DNA of 64,000 nucleotides from Chondrilla cf. caribensis (taxonomy: Eukaryota; Porifera; Demospongiae; Chondrillida; Chondrillidae), in NCBI GenBank assembly GCA_964020155.1, contig OZ026565.1, positions 2,858,053-2,922,052 on the forward strand. Direction: 5' to 3'. The notes beneath the pieces are model-generated. The model worked only from the letters and a program-made list of their open reading frames with translations, searched no databases and was not told the DNA's origin. Shown one piece after another: positions 1 to 31,848 of the stretch. A program made the translations under genes and the position numbers. How positions within the stretch are numbered: the first letter of the stretch is position 1; the number at the start of each line of letters is the position of its first letter.

Positions 1-18
1 TGTGTGTGTGTGTGTGTG

Positions 19-89
<71 letters not shown>

Positions 90-106
90 ATGTGTGTACA
101 TGCATG

Positions 107-168
<62 letters not shown>
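1..168. repeat. (TG)n microsatellite at left edge
   Basis: Nearly pure TG dinucleotides, interrupted around 89-110 by short TGCATG/TACATG steps. It lies in the SPT4 intron just upstream of the exon at 292. Long open frames across it (Cys-Val or His-Thr strings) are artefacts. Confidence 0.95.
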
Positions 169-169
<1 letters not shown>

Positions 170-291
170 ACGTATAGGTTTGTATCTCTCCGAGTGTATG
201 CAGTGTGTCCATGTGAGGTTTGTATCTATGTGTGTGCATCTATGTGTACAGGTGTATTTGTGCTCCACTAAGTTCATATTTTTTCATGCAG

Positions 292-3200
292 TCTGCTGAT
301 CAGTTTCTAAAGAATGGCTGTGACAATTGTGAACCATATTTAAGGTTAAAGCATAATCGTGAGGCAATTAATGAGTGTACCAGCCAAAATTTTGATGGGT
401 TAGTTTGTGTTCTAGTGTTTGTCTCTTCCCATATGTATACTACGTTGTTGGATGGGGTCAGGAAGACCTGTATGAGTGTAATGCAACAATCGTGTGATAA
501 TTAAGATGAATAGTAGATTACTTGTAAATACTTGTTTAAATGACTACAATTAATGATGTTGTGTGCAGTGTAGTCCACCAGCTATCCAGATAAGGTGTTT
601 ATAAGGCCTTTGCAATGTTCACAATGATGTAATTATTGTTCTGTATACTTTTATTATTGAGAAAATGATCCTGAGCTCATTTCTCTCATGATAACACTTC
701 CTCCATTGTTTATTTCGCAAAAATGTATTCATGTCTGTGTTTCAACCCCAAAAACTAGACTGAATTGATTTGATACCGTAATTCCGGAAAATAATGTGTG
801 ATTAAAATAATATGAATCATCCAAATCTGGAGAAGAATTATATAAATGCTATTATTAAAATGCGCAATGCCATTTTGAACACCAGAAACGAATAATGCGC
901 ACTTGACTATGATGTTCTAAAAAATGTGCCGGTGAATTCACTCGCAAAGTTCGTATTTATAAAATGCCGCATTAATTTCCAGAATTACAGTATTGCTCAA
1001 AACTTAACCTTATAAGTTTAACCGTTTATTTCATCCACTTTTCAACATATTTGTATAGAACTAATAAGTGTGATGTGTCAATTTTGATCACTATAGGAAG
1101 CTGAAATCACAGTATTACATACGTAATTATCGTGATAAAGGTTACACCATTATTGCACAAGCCCTGTATGTATGTATATGTAGATATCCATCTGGTGTCC
1201 CTAGTGAAGGATGGAAGAATTATTCCCTATATGTAAACTATAATATGTACATATGTACGTACATATGTTGTTAGCTCCTATTGGGTGTGGCAGCAGTTGA
1301 GTATGTGACTTGCTTGTTTGTGGTTTCATGAGTAGGTCACTGTTTCTGATAACCAAGACTCTACACGTTTGCAAATCAAGAGGTGTTATGGGAGAGTATT
1401 CACCCCACCTTGGGAATGAGTGAATATTGTTTCTCAGATAGCCCATCCACATCACAGCCTGAGGGGCTTTCTCTTGTTAGATGGCTTTGTCCTTCCCAGA
1501 AAGGACAAAGCCATCAATTTCTCTACTCCTTTTGACAATGTCTACAATAACAATCCATTAGAGCTCGTCTGTGCCCTCCTTTTCGAAGCTATACTTATCA
1601 CGTAGCCTAGCAATACCTTGCTTTAATATTGATCTCCGATATTAAGTAGATTTAATGATAGTTGAAAATATATTTTGACTATCCCCTCGGGTCAAACCTG
1701 ATCCACTCCTTAGTGGTTGGTTGTAATTTTGTGGTGTATTTTCAATTTCAGGTTGTCTATCCTGTATCTCCTGTCTTCCTGTGGTGATGCCCCATCCGCC
1801 AGTCCTTGAGGTAGCAGTTTGGCAAGGGTCGGGTCATAGGGGGAGTTTAATGATAGTTCAATCAATCACAATCAATTCAGCACTTTGTACTGGAGAGACT
1901 AGTTAATTGCTTATGATTAAAGTTAATGTCATTTGCAGCACATGGCTGTCTTGTGTAGTAGCTATGTATGTACGTGTAGACTAAGATCGCATTAATCAAT
2001 TTACCATTTAATGATCCGAAATCTTGTAAAGTAATCTTTAGACTAAATATGGCATGGGGTCTTCACTGTGAAGGTCTTCATCATTTCTTTAATTGTCGGG
2101 GATGCCATGTTCCCATGCCTCTTGCTCTGTTGTGCCTGAAATCATTAGGCTAAATTTAGAATACCCTAAAAAGTCTTCATTTGTATGGTTTCAATACTGA
2201 AGGTATGGGATATATGGGGTATTCTGGTGAGATGTACTCTTTTATTGCAATAACATGGAAGATCAGCCATTCCCAATGCAAAACTATATGTATGTGACAA
2301 TGTACTTTGATGAGATGAAACTTTGTGAGCTTTCAGGTGATTGATCCTCTTCAAACTGCAGTGAATACTGTTTAATCTTATTTAGTGGTACTTGTACATT
2401 ATATTGGTACTGGGGGATTGTGGCGGATTAAAAAGTTTGGCGGATAATTAAAGCGGTAGCGGATTAACGAGGATTCACTGTAGTGACTCCAATAACATTG
2501 CAGAGTACAATAATCAAGCACAGAGTTCAATGCACAATACGTAGTGCATAGTTCAAAATTGCTGTAACAGTTTGAATCAGTGTTCAAAGGCTTCACTCTC
2601 AATTCTACCTCATGTTCACTCATGCTAGCAGAGGTGCAGGGTAGAAATCTACAAATTCTTGTGCTAGCTGGATTCAAACCACAGGCCCTTCATCATGTAC
2701 GACTCGTATTCAACACATTATCCAGCAGCACCCAACTTATAGAATTACTATAATTCTACCTCATGTCCGCTTGTGCTGGCAGGGGTGCAGGATAAAAATC
2801 CACAAAATTTTTGTATCAGCTGGATCCCAACTACGACCATGACATCATGCACAACTCTTATTCGTCACATAATCCAGTAGCACCCAACTACAGGGCATGC
2901 AAATGTGATTGGAGGTCCCTCTAATGTTGTGTTAGTTGATTTCTACATGCCAACATAGAGAACAAGCCATGAAAAAGCCATCAAATTTTGATTCTCACTT
3001 TACTGCAACTCTCAGACTACTAATTATTGTGTTATGGTAACAGTTGTGTTCTGATTGTTGTACTGTGTTATTAATGGGAGACTTGACAAGTAGCCTTAAC
3101 CCTCATGGTTTCCCCACATAATATAAGATACAAATCATTCAATCAATCAATCAAAATTCTGATGTAGTTACATATTTGAGATCCCTAGATATGTCAACTA

Positions 3201-4465
3201 TTGTGATTCAATGGTACTGTTAGGGTGAGGGTGTGGATGGTGCCTTGTTTCACACTTCCAATGTGTGCACTGTTTGTGTGTTGTGCATTTCCTTCATGTT
3301 CTGTTTTCTGCCATAGAATGGTAGCGTTGATGAGTCCTAATGAAAGCTGGGTGGCAAAATGGCAGAGGATAGGTAAGAACGCGTGTGTATCGCACGTATG
3401 TACATGTTTGTGTTGAGACGGATGTACATGTTACTGTATGTACTGTATGTATCTCCCAAATGCAGCAGACAATGCAATGCAAGCACACATTACAAAACAC
3501 AGCACAGCTTGCTCTCAATACAATACAGCACAACTCATTTGTCAAACAATGTAGAACAATTCACACATAACACAATACAGCACAACACTCACATAACGCA
3601 GTACAGTACAACTCGCATACAACGTGACATCATACCACACAGCTCAACTCTATCCATACAATACAACACATATCACATATCACACAATACAGCACCACTC
3701 GCATATCACACAATATACTACCCGGCACATATCACACAATACAGCACCACTCGCACACCACAAAGACTGTACATATAGGGATAAGGAAGTTGTCATTTGT
3801 GTGCGTAATACAATGCTCTTGGTTGAAGGCGGTATATGATTGCTAATGTGCACTATGACCTCTCTCCTTTGAAAAATTGGATAACATTATAATATTACGA
3901 ACATGTACTTCGATCTCCTTCTTCGTGGGGGTATACTATCATATTACTGTTTCTTTGATCAGAGGTTGAAATGATACAGTGCTGTTTCTAACCCTAGTAT
4001 GTAGTGCTGTGTGTAAGGTACAAAGTGCCCAGTTCACTCTCAAATGACATAATTGTATATCGGAAATTGTTTGTAATGTTTTAATATCCTGTCTTTGGAT
4101 TTCAGCTAAGCTTGCAAGATCAGAACTGTGAGATAGTTATTTTTGGAGGAAATCGTGAAGGTTTAATTCACAACAGTTGCCCACTTTACTGTGGATGCTG
4201 ACATTGTGTATAAATAGGAATAAATATGAAAGACGACCGAACTCTCCTCTCAGACCCATCATCCTAGACACGTGCAGACCATGTACCGTGAATACAGTGT
4301 GTGTGTGTTTTATTAGCGGTTCGTTTTTCTCTTGATTTTATAGAACAGTATGTCCCCGGAGTGTATGCAGTGTCTGTATCTGGGGAACTCCCCATTGACA
4401 TCATTGAAAGCTTGAAAGACCAAGGAAAGCATTTCATTGCTAGAGACCGTTCCACTAAAGCATAG
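292..4465 (+). CDS. SUPT4H1: Transcription elongation factor SPT4 (3' three exons; gene starts off-window)
   Basis: SPT4 is the small zinc-binding partner of SPT5 in DSIF, which controls RNA polymerase II pausing and processivity in the nucleus. Exons seen: 292-398, 3317-3372 and 4344-4465 (stop TAG at 4463). Splice phases agree: acceptor phase 0, then 2, then 1. They give 94 residues with family hallmarks: GCDNCEPYL (second half of the zinc finger), ECTSQNFDG, MSPNESWVAKWQR and PGVYAVSVSGELP. The human protein is 117 aa, so about 22 N-terminal residues, including the first CxxC of the zinc finger, must sit on an exon left of position 1. Intron 1 in view (399-3316) holds a MITE and SINE copies; the next (3373-4343) holds a degenerate tandem repeat. 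The gene converges on the JIP3/4 gene. Identification is by recalled family sequence, not a search. Confidence 0.93.
774..992. mobile_element. MITE with 24-bp terminal inverted repeats and TA target site
   Basis: The left end (TA then CCGTAATTCCGGAAA) and the right end (TTTCCAGAATTACAG then TA) are imperfect inverted repeats of about 24 bp around a 170-bp AT-rich core. The flanking TA fits a Tc1/mariner-type non-autonomous element. It lies in an SPT4 intron and has no coding content. A related partial sequence is visible near 10,480-10,580. Confidence 0.65.
1480..1515. other. Perfect 15-bp hairpin
   Basis: GATGGCTTTGTCCTT at 1480-1494 is followed after a 6-base loop by its exact reverse complement at 1501-1515. 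It lies in the SPT4 intron. It could be a relic of a small inverted-repeat element or a structured RNA. Nothing else supports a gene. Confidence 0.6.
2575..2735 (-). mobile_element. tRNA-derived SINE copy 1
   Basis: Read on the - strand, the unit begins near 2735 with a tRNA-like head: an A-box-like stretch (CTGGATAATGTG) and about 45 nt later a B-box-like GGTTTGAATCC. A non-tRNA body containing CACAAGAATTTGTAG and CTACCCTGCACCTCTGCTAGC follows. A second copy lies directly next to it and a third at 31.16-31.3 kb in the opposite orientation, so this is a dispersed pol III-type family. It sits in an SPT4 intron. Confidence 0.6.
2752..2895 (-). mobile_element. tRNA-derived SINE copy 2
   Basis: This is an adjacent, more diverged copy of the preceding SINE in the same orientation (shared AATTCTACCTCATG, GTGCAGGATAAAAATC, CAGCTGGATCCCAAC and AATCCAGTAGCACCCAACT). 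The B box is decayed relative to copy 1. The pair looks like a local tandem duplication or nested insertion. Confidence 0.55.
3466..3765. repeat. Degenerate minisatellite in SPT4 intron
   Basis: Imperfect repeats built on CACACAATACAGCACCACTC with variants (ACAATACAGCACAACTC), period roughly 25-35 bp, about ten copies. This explains the His/Thr/Gln-rich open frames here. Confidence 0.7.
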
Positions 4466-4689
4466 CACATATGAGTATGTGCATACCAGTACATGTCTTG
4501 TGTTGTATTTTATCATGGTACATTCATACAGTGTATACAACAAATGTGTACTTTTGAACATCACTGTGCATGCAATAATAATACTATAAGCATGTGTAAC
4601 AACATTTACTGAGTCATGAATTCCAATTTCATACTATAATACTGTACAATAATGATAATATTATGTTCATTGCAACTTGCTTAGTAAGT

Positions 4690-4996
4690 ACCTGGGTTAG
4701 TACATACTCCTGGTTAGGGAGTACCTGGGTTAGTACATACTCCTGGTTAGGGGTATCTGGGTTAGTACATACTCCTGGTTAGGGAGTACCTGGGTTAGTA
4801 CATACTCCTGGTTAGTGAGTACCTGGGTTAGTATATGCTCATGGCTAGGGAGTACCTGGGTTAGTACTTACTCCTGGTTAGGGAGTATCTGGGTTAGTAC
4901 ATACTCCTGGTTAGTAAGCACCTGGGTTTGTACATACTCCTGGTTAGTAAGTACCTGGGGTTGTAGAACTTTGTACATACTCCTGGTTAGTGAGTA
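4690..4996. repeat. Minisatellite, ~31-bp unit, about ten copies
   Basis: The unit contains GGGTTAGTACATACTCC followed by TGGTTAGGGAGTACCT, with small length variation between copies. The array starts about 220 bp after the SPT4 stop. Its right flank (about 4990-5130) is related to 9,470-9,590 (shared CACCTCACTCAGTCCCTAGC and AAGTACAGATTTGGTGT), so the array probably grew inside a dispersed repeat. Confidence 0.85.
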
Positions 4997-5130
4997 CACC
5001 TCACTCAGTCCCTAGCTCATGTACACTATTATGTCGACCAGTACTGATAGCATGTACGTACGTACCTCTGATAGGAAGTACAGATTTGGTGTGCCCTTCA
5101 AGGTACTTGATAAGCAAGTTGGATTGATTT

Positions 5131-6120
5131 ACAGTACATACTGTACATTATCTGTTAACGTAATTTTGAAGGGCTGTGTTTAATGTGTTTATGTTCACCA
5201 TAATTGCATGGGAGATCACAGTGCAAGGTATGCGAATATCTGTGCTATCTGCACACTCCCTTCCTATTGCACACTTGTAATTGTTATTAGAATTTATCAA
5301 TTAATTGCCTAGCAACTCATTGTTCAGCTATAATAACAATGTTGAGATAGAGTTATTGTTAGTATGAAATTATATTATTTTATATGGAAACATATCACAT
5401 AATAACCAAAGTGGATTATACATAAGCATTGTTACAGTATCCTTGCAATCCATGGTATTAATGAGTTTGCATGTAGGATTTTTGCTGGAAAAAATGATCA
5501 TTTTTGAGACTGATTGATAGTATGGGCAAGTTGTTGCATAACACCCATTGCAATTGCTATTATAGCTATTTGTTGCACATTGAACTTATTTGTAAATGTA
5601 TCATGATTTTGTCTCTGCATCCACATATTCACTGACAATGAGCAACTCAACTCAGGTGTATGTACATTGAACAATCATTAGAGCTATAAGCATTGCATGA
5701 CAAGAGTATTACAATACACAACCATATTAGGCCTGCATATGTATGGCCACATATGTAGCTTTTAATGACGATCACACGTAAGATAGACGTAGAATGTAAT
5801 TACAATAGCCTTATCTGAAACCATAGTGTCATACAGTCTAGACCACACACAATGATTAACTCCATGTCCTTTAAAGTAAGTGCAGCTCTAATTAGTTCAT
5901 TAATCAATCCTTTCGTCTTGTTATAATAGACTTATTACTGGATAAACTTCATTATTATAATATTCTTTGTGAATCAGATGTAGATTTATTATAGAGACTG
6001 TACATGTAATTAGAATTAAACACCACGTACATTGGGCAGCACAACATGTCCTACATAATGGAAACTGCATGACACTCCTGTGCTATTTCTAGTATCAGAC
6101 AGGGCCTAACGTCAAGCTGT
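5131..6120. other. Intergenic AT-rich DNA, nothing recognised
   Basis: I see no convincing exon, RNA gene or element between the 31-bp minisatellite and the next one. Open frames are short and have no splice or codon support. Confidence 0.5.
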
Positions 6121-6412
6121 CTGGTTAACTGCCTAGTGGTTCAACAGACCTGTAGCTGTCCAGTTGTACAGTCTGACTGCCTGAGCTCGTGGTTCAACAG
6201 ACCTGTAGCCGTCCAGTTCTGCAGTCTGACTGTCTGATGGTTCACAGTCCTGTAGCCGGTCCAGTTCTGCAGTCTGACTGTCTGGTGGTGCAACAGTCCT
6301 GTAGCCGGTCCAGTTCTGCAGTCTGACTGTCTGGTGGTTCAACAGACCTGTAGCCGTCCAGTTCTGCAGTCTGACTGTCTGGTGGTTCAACAGTCCTGTA
6401 GCCATTCAGATA
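6121..6412. repeat. Minisatellite, ~47-bp unit, about six copies
   Basis: The unit contains CCAGTTCTGCAGTCTGACTG, then TCTGGTGGTTCAACAG and CCTGTAGCCG. Copies differ by a few bases and small indels. Apparent - strand ORFs repeating NHQTVRLQNW are translations of the repeat, not genes. Confidence 0.85.
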
Positions 6413-6541
6413 TGCAGCAGAATGGACCAGTTGTTGCATTATATTACATTTAAATATGTTCAGTTCTCAGTACTTTAAATGATACACCTATGGCTGATTC
6501 AATATGAGCTCGATTTGTTCAGTATAGTCCTCAGTTTGTTC

Positions 6542-6544
<3 letters not shown>

Positions 6545-6578
<34 letters not shown>

Positions 6579-6662
6579 TATGTGCGTGCATGTGTGTGCA
6601 TGTGTGCATGTGTGTGCATGTGTGCATGTGTGTGTGGTGCGTGCGTGCGTGTATGTGTGTGA
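6545..6662. repeat. TG/TGCATG microsatellite
   Basis: A (TG)n tract grades into TGTGTGCATG steps. It lies immediately upstream of the LINE remnant. Confidence 0.85.
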
Positions 6663-6867
6663 GGGAATCTCGTTGTGCAACCTCCAAGTGGTGATCCACG
6701 GGACCTTGACTACGGTCATGCTGATGGCACAGCAAGGGTCCCACCGGCTGGTATCCTGTCCTGATCATGTGAATCCTGTGGTTTGTAGAAACCTAAAGCC
6801 AGTAATACCAAGGAAAAGCAAAAAAAACTGTTTCACTGTTTCATTCCAAATGTAACACAAGAATTGG

Positions 6868-7660
6868 CTGTTGGAATGTGTGTACTCCTGGTTCCCTCAG
6901 TCAGTGTCTAAGCGAGCCTTTGGTTCACTTAGTTGCAAGCTGTGGCTTCAGCGGAGGATTAAGACCAGAACAAAGATAGGTGTCTTTGCTTCCGTAATCA
7001 TTCCAACCCTTCTCTATGGCCTCAAGTGTGCAGTTCTTCTAGAACCCGAGGTCCATTGCCTCCAGAGTTTTGTCATGTGCTGTCTATTCACCATCCTGTC
7101 CATCTCCACCTGGGACAACAAACACAACACATCCATACTCAAGACAGCCAGGCGGCAACGTGTGTCCACACTCCTGTCCCAGCACAGGCTCCAATATGCG
7201 GGTCATCTTGCTCACATGGATGACAGCCGTCTCCCTTGTAAACTGATGGTCAGTGCACTGTCTTCTGGCAAACGTTCTGCTGGAGGCCAGGAGTGCAGGT
7301 GCAATGACCTGCTTGCACGGGACCTGAATAAGATTGGTCTTGGAGAAGACTGGTGCAGCAAGGCCATGGACAGATAGGAATGGAAATGGTTCATAAAGGA
7401 GAAAATGCAGTCTGTGAATGAGCACGAAGAATTGAAGGAGAAGAAGCAAAAGGACGACAAGAAATGCAGACGTGATGGTCGGCAAATGGCCACCGAGGCT
7501 GCTCTACATTGTGAATACCCTGAGTGTGCATTTGTGGCTCTGAACAGAGCTGGTCTGACGAACCACACCCGTCAGGAGCATCAGCCGCTTCAGCTTGGTC
7601 AGTGCGCATACTGCAATAGGACCTTCAACCACCAGGGTCTGGCCAACCACTAGCGTTTTT
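6868..7660 (+). pseudogene. 3' end of a non-LTR retrotransposon (LINE) ORF2, inactivated
   Basis: One reading frame from about 6871 gives the C-terminal end of a LINE reverse transcriptase: AFGSLSCKLW, then VIIPTLLYGL (the common 'PTLLYG' block after the palm), then the RLQYAGHLAHMDDSRLP region. After an in-frame TAG at 7375 the frame continues into a cysteine/histidine tail with two C2H2-like fingers (CEYPEC...H, CAYCNRTFNHQGLANH), ending at a second TAG at 7651 where such elements usually continue with RFC. The 5' part of ORF2, including the catalytic motif, is missing. This is a 5'-truncated dead copy between the convergent SPT4 and JIP genes; clade not assigned. Confidence 0.82.
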
Positions 7661-8517
7661 GTGGTACAAGACCCTCCAACAATTGAATTGTTGTGAGCTA
7701 TTTTGGCACATGAACTTTCAACCTCAGGTTTTTCCTTGGCCTGTATCACTCATCCAATGAGGACTTTGAGTGCAAACAGCATGGAATGGAATGTGTGTGT
7801 GTGTGCATGTGTGTGCTCACGTGTGTACATGCATATATGTGTGTTTTATTTATTTTGTATAATTCTACTATGTCTTTATTACATCTGTATCATAATAATT
7901 ATGATGTCACAATGCAATGCATATGTATATGTACATACATGTATTAAATTTTACCCATTCCATGTACATACATATACGTATACGCATTATCATAAAATTA
8001 ACCTAGATTATAGTACATATATAAAATACATATATATACATTATATTATTATTATTATAGCCTATAATAGCATTATATATAATATTATACTATATTGTAC
8101 ATGATATGTACAGATTCACACTTCGGATATTATAATAAACTACATGTAATTAATGATTTATAATTATAAATAATATATTTGAAGTATAGGTAAGAAAGTT
8201 TATAACACTGGCTTGTATACGTAATCACAATAAATATGAAATTCATGGACTATAGCTAAATACAATAAAACAAAATCACATTAAATATTAATATACTCGA
8301 TTGCTAATAATACTCCATAATTATGTATCGATTATATAATAATTATATTATCTTAGAAATCAGGGTGAATAAATGATGTGCTGATATAAGCATAAGCATA
8401 TGTTGTGTACATAAACATATTAATATTTTATGGAAACACATAATTATATTATGATATGAATAAACACAATGAAATGCCTACAAAGTTAACATTCTGCTGG
8501 GATGTGTCTGCGGTGCA
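7661..8517. other. AT-rich 3' intergenic region
   Basis: This is the region downstream of the JIP stop codon on the - strand. It holds a short TG tract near 7795-7845 and then about 500 bp of very AT-rich sequence. No gene is seen; it may include the JIP 3' UTR. Confidence 0.5.
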
Positions 8518-28271
<19,754 letters not shown>

Positions 28272-28281
<10 letters not shown>

Positions 28282-28622
28282 GGGAGGTCCTTCTAAGGAA
28301 ATAGGAAGTACAGGAAATGGTAAAGGTTTAACATGTTCATGGGAGGTCCTTCTAAGGAAATAGGAAGTACAGGAAATGGTAAAGGTTTAACATGTTCATG
28401 GGAGGTCCTTCTAAGGAAATAGGAAGTACAGGAAATGGTAAAGGTTTAACATGTTCATGGGAGGTCCTTCTAAGGAAATAGGAAGTACAGGAAATGGTAA
28501 AGGTTTAACATGTTCATGGGAGGTCCTTCTAAGGAAATAGGAAGTACAGGAAATGGTAAAAGTTTAACATGTACGTGGGAGGTCCTTCTAAGGAAATAGG
28601 AAGTACAGGAAATGGTAAAGGT
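28272..28622. repeat. 59-bp minisatellite amplifying the JIP splice acceptor and start codon
   Basis: Six copies begin at 28272, 28331, 28390, 28449, 28508 and 28567. On the - strand each unit reads as a pyrimidine-rich tract ending TTTCCTTAG, then AAGGACCTCCC, then (in the first five) ATGAACATGT. So each of those copies duplicates the 3' splice site, the 5' UTR and the start codon of JIP coding exon 1. In the upstream copies the ATG frame runs through TTAAACCTTTACC into the TAG of the next acceptor, giving a 15-codon open frame. The sixth copy has CACGTACATG in place of CATGAACATG and lacks this start. Confidence 0.93.
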
Positions 28623-30520
28623 CCTCGGGGAACATCACCGCATTTACACCCGCACAAGCATAGTAACATGTGTTTGTGTGATGTCAGTCCATCTGTTATC
28701 AGGTGTATAGGTCGTTACATACTAATAGAATTAACTACAGGAATATGAACATCGCTACAAGTGCAAAATGAAAAGCTAGAGATTAAAAGATTTAAAAGAC
28801 TACACATTAATCTTTAATTAATCTTTAAAGAGCACACAAAATGTACATTGGCATTACATGGTACATGCATCCATAAATAATATTGTAATTCCACTATAGT
28901 GTCTCGATCTTTGCAGCTAATGGTATGTACTAAGTACAGGTACTCCATTGTAACAATTTTGTACACACATTTACAGACTGACTGTATGGTATCACCAATT
29001 AAGATGCTTCACAATTCTTGGGTACCTTATGAAGTATGTAGAATTCGTAGTTCAAGAGTAATGTAACATCATTATCCCTGCATGCAGTAAAGATCTGTAT
29101 CTCACACGCTAACAAGTGAAAAGTGACAATTCCGTCAAAGATATTCCTTTCTTAGTAGACGTAAAGATATCCCACTCATTGAATAAGAGTATTGCAGTCA
29201 ATCTATGATCAAACAGACGACAAAATCGCCAATCTACCATTTAATGATGACGTAATGATAGTACAACATGGCTGACATTGTAGCGTAGACTCTTTCGACG
29301 CTTTTTGGTCCAAAACGAAAGAATAGTCCACGAAACTCACAGGACAGGTGAACACGCGGAATAGAACTGCTGAAATGAAATAACGCTTCCACTAATAAGT
29401 ATAAAGGGGTGAAATCGTTTAAGACAGCCGGATCGCCTCCGTATCCCGGCTGTGGTTCGAATGTCTATGGTTATAGTAACGTTCCGCGGTGTAGATTATA
29501 AGATACCATAGTAACCGCTACCAGTTCGCACCTCGTATGGACATGTGTAGGGACTACAACATCTAAAACTATCCACATGTAAACCTAATACACAGTTTTG
29601 CCTTTAGGTGTCTAGTTGGACAAGTTTAGTGGGGTAGGTGTTATGGAACTCTACGTACTTGGCGGCAAAGATAGGAATGTAAAATTTGAACAAACTCAAT
29701 CATGTCACCACAACTAGAACATACTTATAAGGAATTGACAAAATACATACTACGAGAATAGACACACTCACGGATTAGGATATGATTACAGAATTATGAA
29801 CAAATTTGAACTCAATGACTTACACATCACCCAGGGGACTGAGGTATGGACTTCTTAAGAGATTCTAATCGACTATTAGAACCTACAGTATTGTGCAACA
29901 GGAATCTGCGAAGCCCTAGTGAGGTTGATACCGCAGATTCTTCAATAGTTACGGTACAGTTGATACGTACCAGTGAATACAACAGGAAACGGCAACAATC
30001 ACACGACTAGAATCCCAGTAGGATAGCTTTGCTCAGAATGGCACTCCACGTGGGGTTGCACAGCCATGAACAACGTCAATCTAGCGAAGCCCGTGTTTGA
30101 AACCGAATCGAAAGGCATGACTCAGCGAAGCCTTTGTCTTGACGGCGGATAGTGAAAATTCACCACGATGGTTTGGTATAACGACCATTTTTTTACAAAC
30201 ATGGTGATTATCAATAAGGCATAAAACGTATTGCAGGATTAGACCAATACGTTTTCGAAATAACTAGGTACAATACTGTAACCAAGGTAGGGGCATTCTC
30301 CCGCAATCCTCACGGGAAAAAGGTAAAGTCTAATTGAAGTAAGTCTTTTGGAATAGATTCGCTTATTGAACATAAAACAGAGTCACTCCACTAATTAATT
30401 AATTGGCACACGATACACTTACCTTTACTGAATTACCGGATACAATGCTGTACTCATAACGCGCACTACTTCACTTTGGCATCCAGACGGCCATTTTAAC
30501 AACACACCCACCTTACACGC
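28623..30520. other. Upstream region of the JIP gene, no coding exon recognised
   Basis: This should hold untranslated exon(s) and promoter of the JIP gene, because coding exon 1 begins at a splice acceptor. From about 29.2 kb the sequence becomes richer in CpG, consistent with a promoter. No protein-coding exon or RNA gene is recognised. Confidence 0.45.
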
Positions 30521-30600
30521 CCTCTATTGTGACCTTCGTAGCCAGACTAGAATCGTTCTTATAAAAATGGCGGCACTTCATCAGTCTATTACTCGGTCAA
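30485..30600. promoter_or_regulatory. Possible bidirectional promoter core
   Basis: A YY1-like AAAATGGCGGC lies at 30566-30576 on + and a weaker GGCCATTTT (AAAATGGCC on -) at about 30,489-30,497. Both are in a CpG-rich stretch between the JIP gene on - and a possible new transcript on +. No TATA box is needed for such promoters. This is inference from motifs only. Confidence 0.35.
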
Positions 30601-30951
30601 CTCGCAGTGTTCGGTGAAGTCACTTTACCCATAATGATGAAGGAGTGTGTAGCTGATGACTTCGGTTTAATAATTATAAGGTAAAACGCTGTAATTCTGA
30701 TCAAACTTTTATGAAAGGCTTACCTTCTCTGCAAGAAGCCAACATCAACCAAACAATTTACGATAGTGTTCTTTAGTATGTCAAACTTTCACAGCTAAAA
30801 CGACGTTTTTGAAAGATGTCGAGGAACCAGCAATTCTGCGGCGAACAAAGGCAGGTGAATTTTGTCGAGAATTGAGAAATCGAGAAATTTCCGATCACTT
30901 GTCATGTTATACCTCACCACCTAACGAAGTTCAATATGGCAGAGAAGGTAA
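30570..30951 (+). CDS. Possible 5' exons of an unrecognised + strand gene
   Basis: ATG at 30570 opens MAALHQSITRSTRSVR before a GTGAAG donor, a basic, hydroxylated stretch that could be a mitochondrial presequence. A second open stretch (about 30,797-30,951) encodes LKDVEEPAILRRTKAGEFCR and beyond, ending at a good donor (GAAG then GTAAGA). The two pieces do not join in frame with the splice sites I can see, and no later exons are recognised before the tandem array. Treat as a weak candidate; product unknown. Confidence 0.25.
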
Positions 30952-31154
30952 GAAGGGGATTAAGGCTAATGACACAAAAGGCAAGAATTATGACGCATAA
31001 AAGGGATAAAATAATGTTCGTTCCGGTCAGCCTGGTACAGCGTATCTGGTTTAGCGCTCATCACAAGAAGTTTTGACGCCTCTTGTATATTAACGCCTAC
31101 TCTAAGGAAATCAATCGACCCAAACTCCGCCGTCGCAGCGAGGGATTCGCCAAA

Positions 31155-31300
31155 GAAAATTTACAGGTCATACGGGTGAGGGATAGTGGTACAAAATGGT
31201 ACATAATGGTCCCCGGTTGAATCCAGGCAATGACATTTTTTTCCCTGCACCCCTCTACCAGCACAAGGGAAAGAAGTTGTTGTTGGGTGCTGTTGAAAGA
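31155..31300 (+). mobile_element. tRNA-derived SINE copy 3
   Basis: Same family as the two copies in the SPT4 intron but in + orientation: an A-box-like GGGATAGTGG, a B-box-like GGTTGAATCC at about 31,215, then a body with CCCTGCACCCCTCTACCAGCA. A target duplication was not identified. Confidence 0.6.
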
Positions 31301-31848
31301 AGAAAGAAAATTGGGTATGGGTATTGGGTATGTACTGCAAATCCAACAAAACATTGAATCAAACTCTATTACACTATAAGACATTTCTGTTATAAATCCG
31401 TGTAGTTTATCATGTGTATGTACATATGTATGTGTATGTATATCTTGACTGGGCTCCCTGGAAAGTAGTCCACTGGACTAAGTGGAGTACCAGTATAATA
31501 ATACAATACAATACAATCGTATCTTCATGTTATTGGCATTTTGTGTATGATTGTCAATTTATGTGATAATTTACCTTCTCATCGTAATATGCACAGGAAA
31601 ATGCATCACTCAAGCAATACTTTGTTCAAGGTGTGTTTTGAGTTGTTGAATTCATAGTCTTCATTTGTGAAGCTTTTAGAGCTGCATAAATTAAGTATAA
31701 GCCTTAATATTTATGCTATGCCACCATTATTACAAATATTATTACCATAAGTATTGTGATGTTATATATTAAAATTAGCTAGCAGTTTGCACAGAAATCC
31801 AAATTTCATTCCTGTCAATCTAGGATCACAACTCTACAACTGCCTTTA

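Noticed and set aside
29425..29475. tRNA candidate from GGTTCGAAT
   Set aside because: The T-loop word is present but flanking bases do not form a T stem and no A box, anticodon arm or acceptor stem fits.
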